Shown here in pieces: positions 10,401 through 25,000 of a stretch of 64,000 nt of DNA (positions are counted from its first letter, which is position 1; every line of letters begins with the position of its first letter). This stretch comes from Siphonodentalium dalli (lineage: Eukaryota; Mollusca; Scaphopoda; Gadilida; Siphonodentaliidae). The notes beneath the pieces were generated by a model that was given only the letters and a program-made list of their open reading frames with translations, did not search any database and was not told the origin of the DNA. The stretch spans positions 271,927,426 through 271,991,425 of the forward strand of contig CP136063.1 in NCBI GenBank assembly GCA_032622095.1, written 5' to 3'. The position numbers and the translations under genes are program-made.

Positions 10401-13400
10401 TCCTGGTATGTTATAAATAAAGAGCGTTCCTTGTTAGTATATTCATGGTATGTTACAAATAAAGATCGTGCATTGTTAGTCTTATTCCTGGTATGTTACA
10501 CATAAAGAGCGTTCATTGTTAGTCTACTCATTGTATATTACCAATAAAGAGCGTTCCTTGTTAGAAAATTCATGGTATGTTACAAATAAAGATCGTTCAT
10601 TGTTAGTCTTATTCCTGGTATGTTACAAATAAAGAACGCTCATTGTTAGTCTATTCCTGGTATGTTATAAATAAAGAGCGTTCCTTGTTAGTATATTCAT
10701 GGTATGTTACAATTAAAGATCGTGCATTGTTAGTCTTATTCCTGGTATGTTACACATAAAGAGCGTTCATTGTTAGTCTACTCATTTAATATTACCAATA
10801 AAGAGCGTTCCTTGTTAGAAAATTCATGGTATGTTACAAATAAAGATCGTTCATTGTTAGTCTTATTCCTGGTATGTTACAAATAAAGAACGCTCATTGT
10901 TAGTCTATTCCTGGTATGTTACAAATAAAGAGCGTTAATTGTTAGTCTATTCCTGGTATATAACCAACAAGGAACGTCCATTGTTAGTCTTATTCATGGT
11001 ATGTTACACATAAAGAGCGTTCATTGCTAGTCTTACTCCTGGTATGTGACAAATAAAGAACGCTCATTATTAGTCTTACTCTTGGTAGGTTACATATAAA
11101 GAGCGTTGATTGATAGTCTATTATTGGTATGTTACATATAAAGAACGCTCATTGTTAGTCTTACTCCTGGTATGTTACAAATAAAGAGTGTTCATTGTTA
11201 GTCTTACTCCTGGTATGTTACAAATAAAGAACGCTCATTGCTAGTCTATTCCTGGTATGTTACAAATAAAGAGCGTTCATTGTTAGTCTTATTCCTGGTA
11301 TGTTACAAATAAATAACGCTCATTGTTAGTCTATTCCTGGTGTGTTACAAATAAAGAGCGTTCATTGTTAGTCTATACCTGGTATGATACAAATAAAGAG
11401 CGTTCATTGTTAGTCTACTCATTGTATATTACCAATAAAGAGCGTTCCTTGTTAGAAAATTCATGGTATGTTACAAATAAAGAACGCTCATTGTTCGTCT
11501 TTTCCTGGTATGTTACAAATAAAGAGCGTTCATCGTTAGTCTATTCCTGGTATGTTATAAATAATGAGCGTTCATCGTTAGTCTATTCCTGGTATGTTAC
11601 AAATAAAGAACGCTCATTGTTAGTCTATTCCTGGTATGTTACAAATAAAGAGCGTTCATCGTTAGTCTATTCCTGGTATGTTACAAATAAAGAACGCTCA
11701 TTGATTGTCTATTCCTGGTATGTTACAAATAAAGAACACTCATTGTTAGTCTATTCCTGGTATGTTATAAATAAAGAGCGTTCATTGTTAGTCTATTCAT
11801 GATATATTACACATAAAGAACGCTCATTGTTAGTCTTACTCCTGGTATGTTACAAATAAAGAACGCTCATTGTTAGTCTTACTCCTGGTATGTTACAAAT
11901 AAAGAGCGTTCATTGTTAGTCTTATTCCTGTGATGTTACAAATAAACAGCGTTAATTGTTAGTCTATTCTTGGTATGTTACAAATAAAGAGCGTTCATTG
12001 TTAGTCTTACTCCTGGTATGTTACAAATAAAGAACACTCATTGTTAGTCTATTCCTGGTATGTTATAAATAAAGAGCGTTCCTTGTTAGTATATTCATGG
12101 TATGTTACAAATAAAGATCGTGCATTGTTAGTCTTATTCCTGGTATGTTACACATAAAGAGCGTTCATTGTTAGTCTACTCATTGTATATTACCAATAAA
12201 GAGCGTTCCTTGTTAGAAAATTCATGGTATGTTACAAATAAAGATCGTTCATTGTTAGTCTTATTCCTGGTATGTTACAAATAAAGAACGCTCATTGTTA
12301 GTCTATTCCTGGTATGTTATAAATAAAGAGCGTTCCTTGTTAGTATATTCATGGTATGTTACAATTAAAGATCGTGCATTGTTAGTCTTATTCCTGGTAT
12401 GTTACACATAAAGAGCGTTCATTGTTAGTCTACTCATTGTATATTACCAATAAAGAGCGTTCCTTGTTAGAAAATTCATGGTATGTTACAAATAAAGATC
12501 GTTCATTGTTAGTCTTATTCCTGGTATGTTACAAATAAAGAACGCTCATTGTTAGTCTATTCCTGGTATGTTACAAATAAAGAGCGTTAATTGTTAGTCT
12601 ATTCCTGGTATGTAACCAACAAGGAACGTCCATTGTTAGTCTATTCCTGGTATGTTACAAATAAAGAACGCTCATTGATTGTCTATTCCTGGTATGTTAC
12701 AAATAAAGAACACTCATTGTTAGTCTATTCCTGGTATGTTATAAATAAAGAGCGTTCATTGTTAGTCTATTCATGATATATTACACATAAAGAACGCTCA
12801 TTGTTAGTCTTACTCCTGGTATGTGACAAATAAAGAACGCTCATTATTAGTCTTACTCTTGGTAGGTTACATATAAAGAGCGTTGATTGATAGTCTATTA
12901 TTGGTATGTTACATATAAAGAACGCTCATTGTTAGTCTATTCTTGGTATGTTACAAATAAAGAGCGTTCATTGTTAGTCTTACTCCTGGTATGTTACAAA
13001 TAAAGAACGCTCATTGTTAGTCTATTCCTGGTATGTTATAAATAAAGAGCGTTCCTTGTTAGTATATTCATGGTATGTTACAAATAAAGATCGTGCATTG
13101 TTAGTCTTATTCCTGGTATGTTACACATAAAGAGCGTTCATTGTTAGTCTACTCATTGTATATTACCAATAAAGAGCGTTCCTTGTTAGAAAATTCATGG
13201 TATGTTACAAATAAAGATCGTTCATTGTTAGTCTTATTCCTGGTATGTTACAAATAAAGAACGCTCATTGTTAGTCTATTCCTGGTATGTTACAAATACA
13301 GAGCGTTAATTGTTAGTCTATTCCTGGTATGTAACCAACAAGGAACGTCCATTGTTAGTCTTACTCCTGGTATGTTACAAATAAAGAACGCTCATTATTA

Positions 13401-13708
13401 GTCTTACTCTTGGTATGTTACATATAAAGAGCGTTGATTGATAGTCTATTATTGGTATGTTACATATAAAGAACGCTCATTGTTAGTCTTACTCCTGGTA
13501 TGTTACAAATAAAGAGTGTTCATTGTTAGTCTTACTCCTGGTATGTTACAAATAAAGAACGCTCATTGCTAGTCTATTCCTGGTATGTTACAAATAAAAA
13601 GCGTTCATTGTTAGTCTTATTCCTGGTATGTTACAAATAAATAACGCTCATTGTTAGTCTATTCCTGGTATGTTACAAATAAAGAGCGTTCATTGTTAGT
13701 CTTATTCC
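7483..13708. repeat. HOR unit 1, long mosaic (6,226 bp)
   Basis: It opens with the full 16-monomer anchor block (7483-8172, open for 229 codons) and the 46-bp TATA monomer at 8575-8620. The stretch 8932-11922 repeats 1-2991 at an offset of 8,931 bp. From 11923 the sequence jumps back to the GTGATG monomer of 10279, a local tandem duplication of 1,652 bp. Further in-register jumps follow near 12641, 12819 and 12938. Private changes include the loss near 10787 that gives TCATTTAATATTACC. The unit reads as a composite of several exchanges rather than an ordinary HOR copy. Confidence 0.8.
8575..8620. repeat. 46-bp monomer with TATA insertion
   Basis: The end of this monomer reads TTGTTATATAGTC instead of TTGTTAGTC, a 4-bp insertion giving 46 bp. 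It also has TGGTTTG for TGGTATG and AAATAAATAACGC for AAATAAAGAACGC. I count 14 copies (near 8611, 14753, 18189, 20181, 26279, 29629, 33107, 36540, 39974, 42136, 45613, 51844, 55277, 61459), one per HOR unit. Only the W units at 47964 and 57582, which lost this segment, lack it. It is a fixed marker of HOR phase. Confidence 0.9.
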
Positions 13709-16700
13709 TTGTATGTTACAAATAAAGAACGCTCATTGTTAGTCTATTCCTGGTATGCTACAAATAAAGAACGCTCATTGTTAGTCTATTCCTGGTGTGT
13801 TACAAATAAAGAGCGTTCATTGTTAGTCTATACCTGGTATGATACAAATAAAGAGCGTTCATTTTTAGTCTACTCATTGTATATTACCAATAAAGAGCGT
13901 TCCTTGTTAGATAATTCATGGTATGTTACAAATAAAGAACGCTCATTGTTCGCCTATTCCTGGTATGTTACAAATAAAGAACTCTCATTGTTCGTCTATT
14001 CCTGGTATGTTACAAATAAAGAGCGTTCATCGTTAGTCTATTCCTGGTATGTTACAAATAAAGAACGCTCATTGTTAGTCTATTCCTGGTATGTTACAAA
14101 CAAAGAGCGTTCATCGTTAGTCTATTCCTGGTATGTTACAAATAAAGAACGCTCATTGTTTGTCTATTCCTGGTATGTTACAAATAAAGAACACTCATTG
14201 TTAGTCTATTCATGGTATGTTACAAATAAAGAGCGTTCATTGCTAGTCTATTACAGGTATGTTACAAATAAAGAACGTTTATTGCTAATCTTATTCCTGG
14301 TATGTTACAAATAAAGAACGCTCATTTTTAGTTTTATTCCTGGTATGTTACAAATAAAGAGCGTTCATTGTTAGTCTATTCCTGGTATGTTACAAATAAA
14401 GAGCGTTTATTGTTTGTCTATTCCTGGTATGTAACCAACAAAGAACGTCCATTGTTAGTCTTATTCCTGGTATGTTACACATAAAGTGCGTTCATTGTTA
14501 GTATATTCATTGTTTGTTACCAATAAAGACCGTTCATTGTTAGTCTTAGTCATGGTATGTTACAAATAAAGAGCGTCCCTTGTTAGTATATTCATGGTAT
14601 GTTACACATAAAGATCGTTCATTGTTAGTCTTATTCCTGGCATGTTACAAATAAAGAGCGTTCATTGTTAGTCTTACACATTGTATGTTACAAATAAAGA
14701 GCGTTCATTGTTAGTATATTCCTGGTTTGTTACAAATAAATAACGCTCATTGTTATATAGTCTATTCTTGGTATGTTACAAATAAAGAGCGTTCATTGTT
14801 AGTCTTACTCCTGGTATGTTACAAATAAAGAGCGTTCATTGTTAGTCTATTCCTGGTATGTTACAAATAAAGAACGCTCATTGTTTGTCTATTCCTGGTA
14901 TGTTACAAATAAAGAACGCTCACCGTTAGTCTATTCCTGGTATGTTATAAATAAAGAGCGTTTATTGTTAGTCTATTCCTCGTTTGTTATAAATAAAGAG
15001 CGTACATTGTTAGTCTATTCCTGATATATTACACTTAAAAAACGCTCATTGTTAGTCTTACTCCTGGTATGTTACAAATAAAGAGCGTTCATTGTTAGTC
15101 TTACTCCTGGTATGTTTCAAATAAAGAATGTTCATTGTTAGTCTATTCCTGGTATGTTACACACAAAGAGCGTTCATTGTCAGTCTACTCATTGTATATT
15201 ACCAATAAAGACCGTCCCTTGTTAGTATATTCATGGTATGTTACAAATAAAGATCGTTCATTGTTAGTCTTATTCCTGGTATGTTACAAATAAAGAGCGT
15301 TCATTGTTAGTCTTACACATTGTATGTTACAAATAAAGAGCGTTCACTGTTAGTCACCTCCTGACAAATAACCAATACTGAGCGTTCATTGTTAGTCTAT
15401 TCCTGGTATGTTACCAATAAAGATCATTCATTGTTAGTCTTATTCCTGTGATGTTACAAATAAACAGCGTTAATTGTTAGTCTATCCTTGGTATGTTACA
15501 AATAAAGAGCGTTCATTGTTAGTCTTACTCCTGGTATGTTACAAATAAAGAACACTCATTGTTAGTCTATTCCTGGTATGTTATAAATAAAGAGCGTTCC
15601 TTGTTAGTATATTCATGGTATGTTACAAATAAAGATCGTGCATTGTTAGTCTTATTCCTGGTATGTTACACATAAAGAGCGTTCATTGTTAGTCTACTCA
15701 TTGTATATTACCAATAAAGAGCGTTCCTGTTAGAAAATTCATGGTATGTTACAACTAAAGATCGTTCATTGTTAGTCTTATTCCTGGTATGTTACAAATA
15801 AAGAACGCTCATTGTTAGTCTATTCCTGGTATGTTATAAATAAAGAGCGTTCCTTGTTAGTATATTCATGGTATGTTACAATTAAAGATCGTGCATTGTT
15901 AGTCTTATTCCTGGTATGTTACACATAAAGAGCGTTCATTGTTAGTCTACTCATTGTATATTACCAATAAAGAGCGTTCCTTGTTAGAAAATTCATGGTA
16001 TGTTACAAATAAAGATCGTTCATTGTTAGTCTTATTCCTGGTATGTTACAAATAAAGAACGCTCATTGTTAGTCTATTCCTGGTATGTTACAAATAAAGA
16101 GCGTTAATTGTTAGTCTATTCCTGGTATGTAATCAACAAGGAACGTCCATTGTTAGTCTTATTCATGGTATGTTACAAATAAAGAGCGTTCATTGCTAGT
16201 CTTACTCCTGGTATGTGACAAATAAAGAACGCTCATTATTAGTCTTACTCTTGGTAGGTTACATATAAAGAGCGTTGATTGATAGTCTATTATTGGTATG
16301 TTACATATAAAGAACGCTCATTGTTAGTCTTACTCCTGGTATGTTACAAATAAAGAGTGTTCATTGTTAGTCTTACTCCTGGTATGTTACAAATAAAGAA
16401 CGCTCATTGCTAGTCTATTCCTGGTATGTTATAAATAAAGAGCGTTCCTTGTTAGTATATTCATGGTATGTTACAAATAAAGATCGTGCATTGTTAGTCT
16501 TATTCCTGGTATGTTACACATAAAGAGCGTTCATTGTTAGTCTACTCATTGTATATTACCAATAAAGAGCGTTCCTTGTTAGAAAATTCATGGTATGTTA
16601 CAAATAAAGATCGTTCATTGTTAGTCTTATTCCTGGTATGTTACAAATAAAGAACGCTCATTGTTAGTCTATTCCTGGTATGTTACAAATAAAGAGCGTT

Positions 16701-17101
16701 AATTGTTAGTCTATTCCTGGTATGTAACCAACAAGGAACGTCCATTGTTAGTCTTACTCCTGGTATGTTACAAATAAAGAACGCTCATTATTAGTCTTAC
16801 TCTTGGTATGTTACATATAAAGAGCGTTGATTGATAGTCTATTATTGGTATGTTACATATAAAGAACGCTCATTGTTAGTCTTACTCCTGGTATGTTACA
16901 AATAAAGAGTGTTCATTGCTAGTCTTACTCCTGGTATGTTACAAATAAAGAACGCTCATTGCTAGTCTATTCCTGGTATGTTACAAATAAAAAGCGTTCA
17001 TTGTTAGTCTTATTCCTGGTATGTTACAAATAAATAACGCTCATTGTTAGTCTATTCCTGGTATGTTACAAATAAAGAGCGTTCATTGTTAGTCTTATTC
17101 C
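13709..17101. repeat. HOR unit 2, type X (3,393 bp)
   Basis: The anchor block is two monomers (84 bp) shorter than standard: after the TTCGCC monomer it passes through a GAACTCTC monomer near 13981 straight to the later part. Adding 84 bp gives 3,477, the size of the X and Y units. X-type markers are the CTCACCG run at 14839-15024, CACTTAAAAAACGC near 15032 and GTAATCAAC near 16131. Private changes are TATCCTTGG near 15482, one missing T near 15728 and CAACTAAAG near 15752. Confidence 0.82.
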
Positions 17102-19052
17102 TTGTATGTTACAAATAAAGAACGCTCATTGTTAGTCTATTCCTGGTATGCTACAAATAAAGAACGCTCATTGTTAGTCTATTCCTGGTGTGTTACAAAT
17201 AAAGAGCGTTCATTGTTAGTCTATACCTGGTATGATACAAATAAAGAGCGTTCATTTTTAGTCTACTCATTGTATATTACCAATAAAGAGCGTTCCTTGT
17301 TAGATAATTCATGGTATGTTACAAATAAAGAACGCTCATTGTTCGCCTATTCCTGGTATGTTACAAATAAAGAGCGTTCATCGTTAGTCTATTCCTGGTA
17401 TGTTACAAATAAAGAACGCTCATTGTTAGTCTATTCCTGGTATGTTACAAATAAAGAACGCTCATTGTTCGTCTATTCCTGGTATGTTACAAATAAAGAG
17501 CGTTCATCGTTAGTCTATTCCTGGTATGTTACAAATAAAGAACGCTCATTGTTAGTCTATTCCTGGTATGTTACAAACAAAGAGCGTTCATCGTTAGTCT
17601 ATTCCTGGTATGTTACAAATAAAGAACGCTCATTGTTTGTCTATTCCTGGTATGTTACAAATAAAGAACACTCATTGTTAGTCTATTCATGGTATGTTAC
17701 AAATAAAGAGCGTTTATTGCTAGTCTATTACAGGTATGTTACAAATAAAGAACGTTTATTGCTAATCTTATTCCTGGTATGTTACAAATAAAGAACGCTC
17801 ATTTTTAGTTTTATTCCTGGTATGTTACAAATAAAGAGCGTTCATTGTTTGTCTATTCCTGGTATGTAACCAACAAAGAACGTCCATTGTTAGTCTTATT
17901 CCTGGTATGTTACACATAAAGAGCGTTCATTGTTAGTATATTCATTGTTTGTTACCAATAAAGACCGTTCATTGTTAGTCTTAGTCATGGTATGTTACAA
18001 ATAAAGAGCGTCCCTTGTTAGTATATTCATGGTATGTTACACATAAAGATCGTTCATTGTTAGTCTTATTCCTGGCATGTTACAAATAAAGAGCGTTCAT
18101 TGTTAGTCTTACACATTGTATGTTACAAATAAAGAGCGTTCATTGTTAGTATATTCCTGGTTTGTTACAAATAAATAACGCTCATTGTTATATAGTCTAT
18201 TCTTGGTATGTTACAAATAAAGAGCGTTCATTGTTAGTCTTACTCCTGGTATGTTACAAATAAAGAACGCTCATTGTTAGTCTATTCCTGGTATGTTATA
18301 AATAAAGAGCGTTCCTTGTTAGTATATTCATGGTATGTTACAATTAAAGATCGTGCATTGTTAGTCTTATTCCTGGTATGTTACACATAAAGAGCGTTCA
18401 TTGTTAGTCTACTCATTGTATATTACCAATAAAGAGCGTTCCTTGTTAGAAAATTCATGGTATGTTACAAATAAAGATCGTTCATTGTTAGTCTTATTCC
18501 TGGTATGTTACAAATAAAGAACGCTCATTGTTAGTCTATTCCTGGTATGTTACACATAAAGAGCGTTAATTGTTAGTATATTCCTGGTATGTAACCAACA
18601 AGGAACGTCCATTGTTAGTCTTATTCATGGTATGTTACAAATAAAGAGCGTTCATTGCTAGTCTTACTCCTGGTATGTGACAAATAAAGAACGCTCATTA
18701 TTAGTCTTACTCTTGGTAGGTTACATATAAAGAGCGTTGATTGATAGTCTATTATTGGTATGTTACATATAAAGAACGCTCATTGCTAGTCTATTCTTGG
18801 TATGTTACAGATAAAGAGCGTTCATTGTTAGTCTTACTCCTGGTATGTTACAAATAAAGAACGCTCATTGTTAGTCTATTCCTGGTATGTTATAAATAAA
18901 GAGCGTTCCTTGTTAGTATATTCATGGTATGTTACAAATAAAGATCGTGCATTGTTAGTCTTATTCCTGGTAAGTTACACATAAAGAGCGTTCATTGTTA
19001 GTCTACTCATTGTATATTACCAATAAAGAGCGTTCCTTGTTAGTCTTATTCC
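17102..19052. repeat. HOR unit 3, truncated (1,951 bp)
   Basis: It has a full anchor block (17102-17791) and the TATA monomer near 18189, but one monomer is missing near 17824 where GTTCATTGTTTG replaces two units. It follows the Z-type order, including CACATAAAGAGCGTTAATTG near 18552, until about 18785. There it switches to the segment that matches 7216 onward. The CACCTCC marker monomer is absent. Confidence 0.8.
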
Positions 19053-22000
19053 TTGTATGTTACAAATAAAGAACGCTCATTGTTAGTCTATTCCTGGTAT
19101 GCTACAAATAAAGAACGCTCATTGTTAGTCTATTCCTGGTGTGTTACAAATAAAGAGCGTTCATTGTTAGTCTATACCTGGTATGATACAAATAAAGAGC
19201 GTTCATTGTTAGTCTACTCATTGTATATTACCAATAAAGAGCGTTCCTTGTTAGATAATTCATGGTATGTTACAAATAAAGAACGCTCATTGTTCGCCTA
19301 TTCCTGGTATGTTACAAATAAAGAGCGTTCATCGTTAGTCTATTCCTGGTATGTTACAAATAAAGAACGCTCATTGTTAGTCTATTCCTGGTATGTTACA
19401 AATAAAGAACGCTCATTGTTCGTCTATTCCTGGTATGTTACAAATAAAGAGCGTTCATCGTTAGTCTATTCCTGGTATGTTACAAATAAAGAACGCTCAT
19501 TGTTAGTCTATTCCTGGTATGTTACAAACAAAGAGCGTTCATCGTTAGTCTATTCCTGGTATGTTACAAATAAAGAACGCTCATTGTTTGTCTATTCCTG
19601 GTATGTTACAAATAAAGAACACTCATTGTTAGTCTATTCATGGTATGTTACAAATAAAGAGCGTTCATTGTTAGTCTATTACAGGTATGTTACAAATAAA
19701 GAACGTTTATTGCTAATCTTATTCCTGGTATGTTACAAATAAAGAACGCTCATTTTTAGTTTTATTCCTGGTATGTTACAAATAAAGAGCGTTCATTGTT
19801 AGTCTATTCCTGGTATGTTACAAATAAAGAGCGTTTATTGTTTGTCTATTCCTGGTATGTAACCAACAAAGAACGTCCATTGTTAGTCTTATTCCTGGTA
19901 TGTTACACATAAAGAGCGTTCATTGTTAGTATATTCATTGTTTGTTACCAATAAAGACCGTTCATTGTTAGTCTTAGTCATGGTATGTTACAAATAAAGA
20001 GCGTCCCTTGTTAGTATATTCATGGTATGTTACACATAAAGATCGTTCATTGTTAGTCTTATTCCTGGCATGTTACAAATAAAGAGCGTTCATTGTTAGT
20101 CTTACACATTGTATGTTACAAATAAAGAGCGTTCATTGTTAGTCTATTCCTGGTTTGTTACAAATAAATAACGCTCATTGTTATATAGTCTATTCTTGGT
20201 ATGTTACAAATAAAGAGCGTTCATTGTTAGTCTTACTCCTGGTATGTTACAAATAAAGAACGCTCATTGTTAGTCTATTCCTAGTATGTTATAAATAAAG
20301 AGCGTTCCTTGTTAGTATATTCATGGTATGTTACAATTAAAGATCGTGCATTGTTAGTCTTATTCCTGGTATGTTACACATAAAGAGCGTTCATTGTTAG
20401 TCTACTCATTGTATATTACCAATAAAGAGCGTTCCTTGTTAGAAAATTCATGGTATGTTACAAATAAAGATCGTTCATTGTTAGTCTTATTCCTGGTATG
20501 TTACAAATAAAGAACGCTCATTGTTAGTCTATTCCTGGTATGTTACAAATAAAGAACGCTCATTGTTCGTCTATTCCTGGTATGTTACAAATAAAGAGCG
20601 TTCATCGTTAGTCTATTCCTGGTATGTTACAAATAAAGAACGCTCATTGTTAGTCTATTCCTGGTATGTTACAAATAAAGAGCGTTCATCGTTAGTCTAT
20701 TCCTGGTATGTTAGAAATAAAGAACGCTCATTGATTGTCTATTCCTGGTATGTTACAAATAAAGAACACTCATTGTTAGTCTATTCCTGGTATGTTATAA
20801 ATAAAGAGCGTTCATTGTTAGTCTATTCATGATATATTACACATAAAGAACGCTCATTGTTAGTCTTACTCCTGGTATGTTACAAATAAAGAACGCTCAT
20901 TGTTAGTCTTACTCCTGGTATGTTACAAATAAAGAGCGTTCATTGTTAGTCTTACTCCTGGTATGTTACAAATAAAGAGAGTTCATTGTAAGTCTATTCC
21001 TGGTGAGTTACAAATAAAGAACCCTCATTGTTAGTCTATTCCTGGATTGTAACCAACAAAGAACGTCCATTGTTAGTCTTATTCATGGTATGTTACAAAT
21101 AAAGAACGCTCATTGTTAGTCTATTCCTGGTATGTTACAAATAAAGAGCGTTCATCGTTAGTCTATTCCTGGTATGTTACAAATAAAGAACGCTCATTGT
21201 TAGTCTATTCCTGGTATGTTACAAATAAAGAGCGTTCATTGTTAGTCTATTCCTGGTATGTTACAAATAAAGAACGCTCATTGTTTGTCTATTCCTGGTA
21301 TGTTACAAATAAAGAACGCTCACCGTTAGTCTATTCCTGGTATGTTATAAATAAAGAGCGTTTATTGTTAGTCTATTCCTCGTTTGTTATAAATAAAGAG
21401 CGTACATTGTTAGTCTATTCCTGATATATTACACATAAAAAACGCTCATTGTAAGTCTTACTCCTGGTATGTTACAAATAAAGAGCGTTCATTGTTAGTC
21501 TTACTCCTGGTATGTTTCAAATAAAGAATGTTCATTGTTAGTCTATTCCTGGTATGTTACACACAAAGAGCGTTCATTGTCAGTCTACTCATTGTATATT
21601 ACCAATAAAGACCGTCCCTTGTTAGTATATTCATGGTATGTTACAAATAAAGATCGTTCATTGTTAGTCTTATTCCTGGTATGTTACAAATAAAGAGCGT
21701 TCATTGTTAGTCTTACACATTGTATGTTACAAATAAAGAGCGTTCACTGTTAGTCACCTCCTGACAAATAACCAATACTGAGCGTTCATTGTTAGTCTAT
21801 TCCTGGTATGTTACCAATAAAGATCATTCATTGTTAGTCTTATTCCTGTGATGTTACAAATAAACAGCGTTAATTGTTAGTCTATTCTTGGTATGTTACA
21901 AATAAAGAGCATTCATTGTTAGTCTTACTCCTGGTATGTTACAAATAAAGAACACTCATTGTTAGTCTATTCCTGGTATGTTATAAATAAAGAGCGTTCC

Positions 22001-25000
22001 TTGTTAGTATATTCATGGTATGTTACAAATAAAGATCGTGCATTGTTAGTCTTATTCCTGGTATGTTACACATAAAGAGCGTTCATTGTTAGTCTACTCA
22101 TTGTATATTACCAATAAAGAGCGTTCCTTGTTAGAAAATTCATGGTATGTTACAAATAAAGATCGTTCATTGTTAGTCTTATTCCTGGTATGTTACAAAT
22201 AAAGAACGCTCATTGTTAGTCTATTCCTGGTATGTTATAAATAAAGAGCGTTCCTTGTTAGTATATTCATGGTATGTTACAATTAAAGATCGTGCATTGT
22301 TAGTCTTATTCCTGGTATGTTACACATAAAGAGCGTTCATTGTTAGTCTACTCATTGTATATTACCAATAAAGAGCGTTCCTTGTTAGAAAATTCATGGT
22401 ATGTTACAAATAAAGATCGTTCATTGTTAGTCTTATTCCTGGTATGTTACAAATAAAGAACGCTCATTGTTAGTCTATTCCTGGTATGTTACAAATAAAG
22501 AGCGTTAATTGTTAGTCTATTCCTGGTATATAACCAACAAGGAACGTCCATTGTTAGTCTTATTCATGGTATGTTACAAATAAAGAGCGTTCATTGCTAG
22601 TCTTACTCCTGGTATGTGACAAATAAAGAACGCTCATTATTAGTCTTACTCTTGGTAGGTTACATATAAAGAGCGTTGATTGATAGTCTATTATTGGTAT
22701 GTTACATATAAAGAACGCTCATTGTTAGTCTTACTCCTGGTATGTTACAAATAAAGAGTGTTCATTGTTAGTCTTACTCCTGGTATGTTACAAATAAAGA
22801 ACGCTCATTGGTAGTCTATTCCTGGTATGTTACAAATAAAGAGCGTTCATTGTTAGTCTTATTCCTGGTATGTTACAAATAAATAACGCTCATTGTTAGT
22901 CTATTCCTGGTGTGTTACAAATAAAGAGCGTTCATTGTTAGTCTATACCTGGTATGATACAAATAAAGAGCGTTCATTGTTAGTCTACTCATTGTATATT
23001 ACCAATAAAGAGCGTTCCTTGTTAGAAAATTCATGGTATGTTACAAATAAAGAACGCTCATTGTTCGTCTTTTCCTGGTATGTTACAAATAAAGAGCGTT
23101 CATCGTTAGTCTATTCCTGGTATGTTATAAATAATGAGCGTTCATCGTTAGTCTATTCCTGGTATGTTACAAATAAAGAACGCTCATTGTTAGTCTATTC
23201 CTGGTATGTTACAAATAAAGAGCGTTCATCGTTAGTCTATTCCTGGTATGTTACTAATAAAGAACGCTCATTGATTGTCTATTCCTGGTATGTTACAAAT
23301 AAAGAACACTCATTGTTAGTCTATTCCTGGTATGTTATAAATAAAGAGCGTTCATTGTTAGTCTATTCATGATATATTACACATAAAGAACGCTCATTGT
23401 TAGTCTTACTCCTGGTATGTTACAAATAAAGAACGCTCATTGTTAGTCTTACTCCTGGTATGTTACAAATAAAGAGCGTTCATTGTTAGTCTTACTCCTG
23501 GTATGTTACAAATAAAGAGAGTTCATTGTTAGTCTATTCCTGGTATGTTACAAATAAAGAACCCTCTTTGTTAGTCTATTCCTGGATTGTAAACAACAAA
23601 GAACGTCCATTGTTAGTCTTATTCATGGTATGTTACAAATAAAGAACGCTCATTGTTAGTCTATTCCTGGTATGTTACAAATAAAGAGCGTTCATCGTTA
23701 GTCTATTCCTGGTATGTTACAAATAAAGAACGCTCATTGTTAGTCTATTCCTGGTATGTTACAAATAAAGAGCGTTCATCGTTAGTCTATTCCTGGTATG
23801 TTACAAATAAAGAACTCTCATTGTTTGTCTATTCCTGGTATGTTACAAATAAAGAACGCTCATCGTTAGTCTATTCCTGGTATGTTATAAATAAAGAGCG
23901 TTTATTGTTAGTCTATTCCTCGTTTGTTATAAATAAAGAGCGTTCATTGTTAGTCTATTCCTGATATATTACACATAAAGAACGCTCATTGTTAGTCTTA
24001 CTCCTGGTATGTTACAAATAAAGAATGTTCATTGTTAGTCTATTCCAGGTGTGTTACACATAAAGAGCGTTCATTGTCAGTCTACTCATTGTATATTACC
24101 AATAAGAGCGTCCCTTGTTAGTATATTCATGGTATGTTACAAATAAAGATCGTTCATTGTTAGTCTTATTCCTGGTATGTTTCAAATAAAGAGCGTTCAT
24201 TGTTAGTCTTACACATTGTATGTTACAAATAAAGAGCGTTCACTGTTAGTCACCTCCTGACAAATAACCAATACTGAGCGTTCATTGTTAGTCTATTCCT
24301 GGTATGTTACCAATAAAGATCATTCATTGTTAGTCTTATTCCTGTGATGTTACAAATAAAGAGCGTTAATTGTTAGTCTATTCTTGGTATGTTACAAATA
24401 AAGAGCGTTCATTGTTAGTCTTACTCCTGGTATGTTACAAATAAAGAACGCTCATTGTTAGTCTATTCCTGGTATGTTATAAATAAAGAGCGTTCCTTGT
24501 TAGTATATTCATGGTATGTTACAAATAAAGATCGTGCATTGTTAGTCTTATTCCTGGTATGTTACACATAAAGAGCGTTCATTGTTAGTCTACTCATTGT
24601 ATATTACCAATAAAGAGCGTTCCTTGTTAGAAAATTCATGGTATGTTACAAATAAAGATCGTTCATTGTTAGTCTTATTCCTGGTATGTTACAAATAAAG
24701 AACGCTCATTGTTAGTCTATTCCTGGTATGTTACAAATAAAGAGCGTTAATTGTTAGTCTATTCCTGGTATGTAACCAACAAGGAACGTCCATTGTTAGT
24801 CTTACTCCTGGTATGTTACAAATAAAGAACGCTCATTATTAGTCTTACTCTTGGTATGTTACATATAAAGAGCGTTGATTGATAGTCTATTATTGGTATG
24901 TTACATATAAAGAACGCTCATTGTTAGTCTTACTCCTGGTATGTTACAAATAAAGAGTGTTCATTGTTAGTCTTACTCCTGGTATGTTACAAATAAAGAA

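Noticed and set aside
10787-10795. TAATATTAC, identical to the rolling-circle nick motif of geminiviruses and circoviruses
   Set aside because: It occurs once, made by a small change in the common TTGTATATTACC monomer, with no stem-loop and no Rep gene. It is coincidental.
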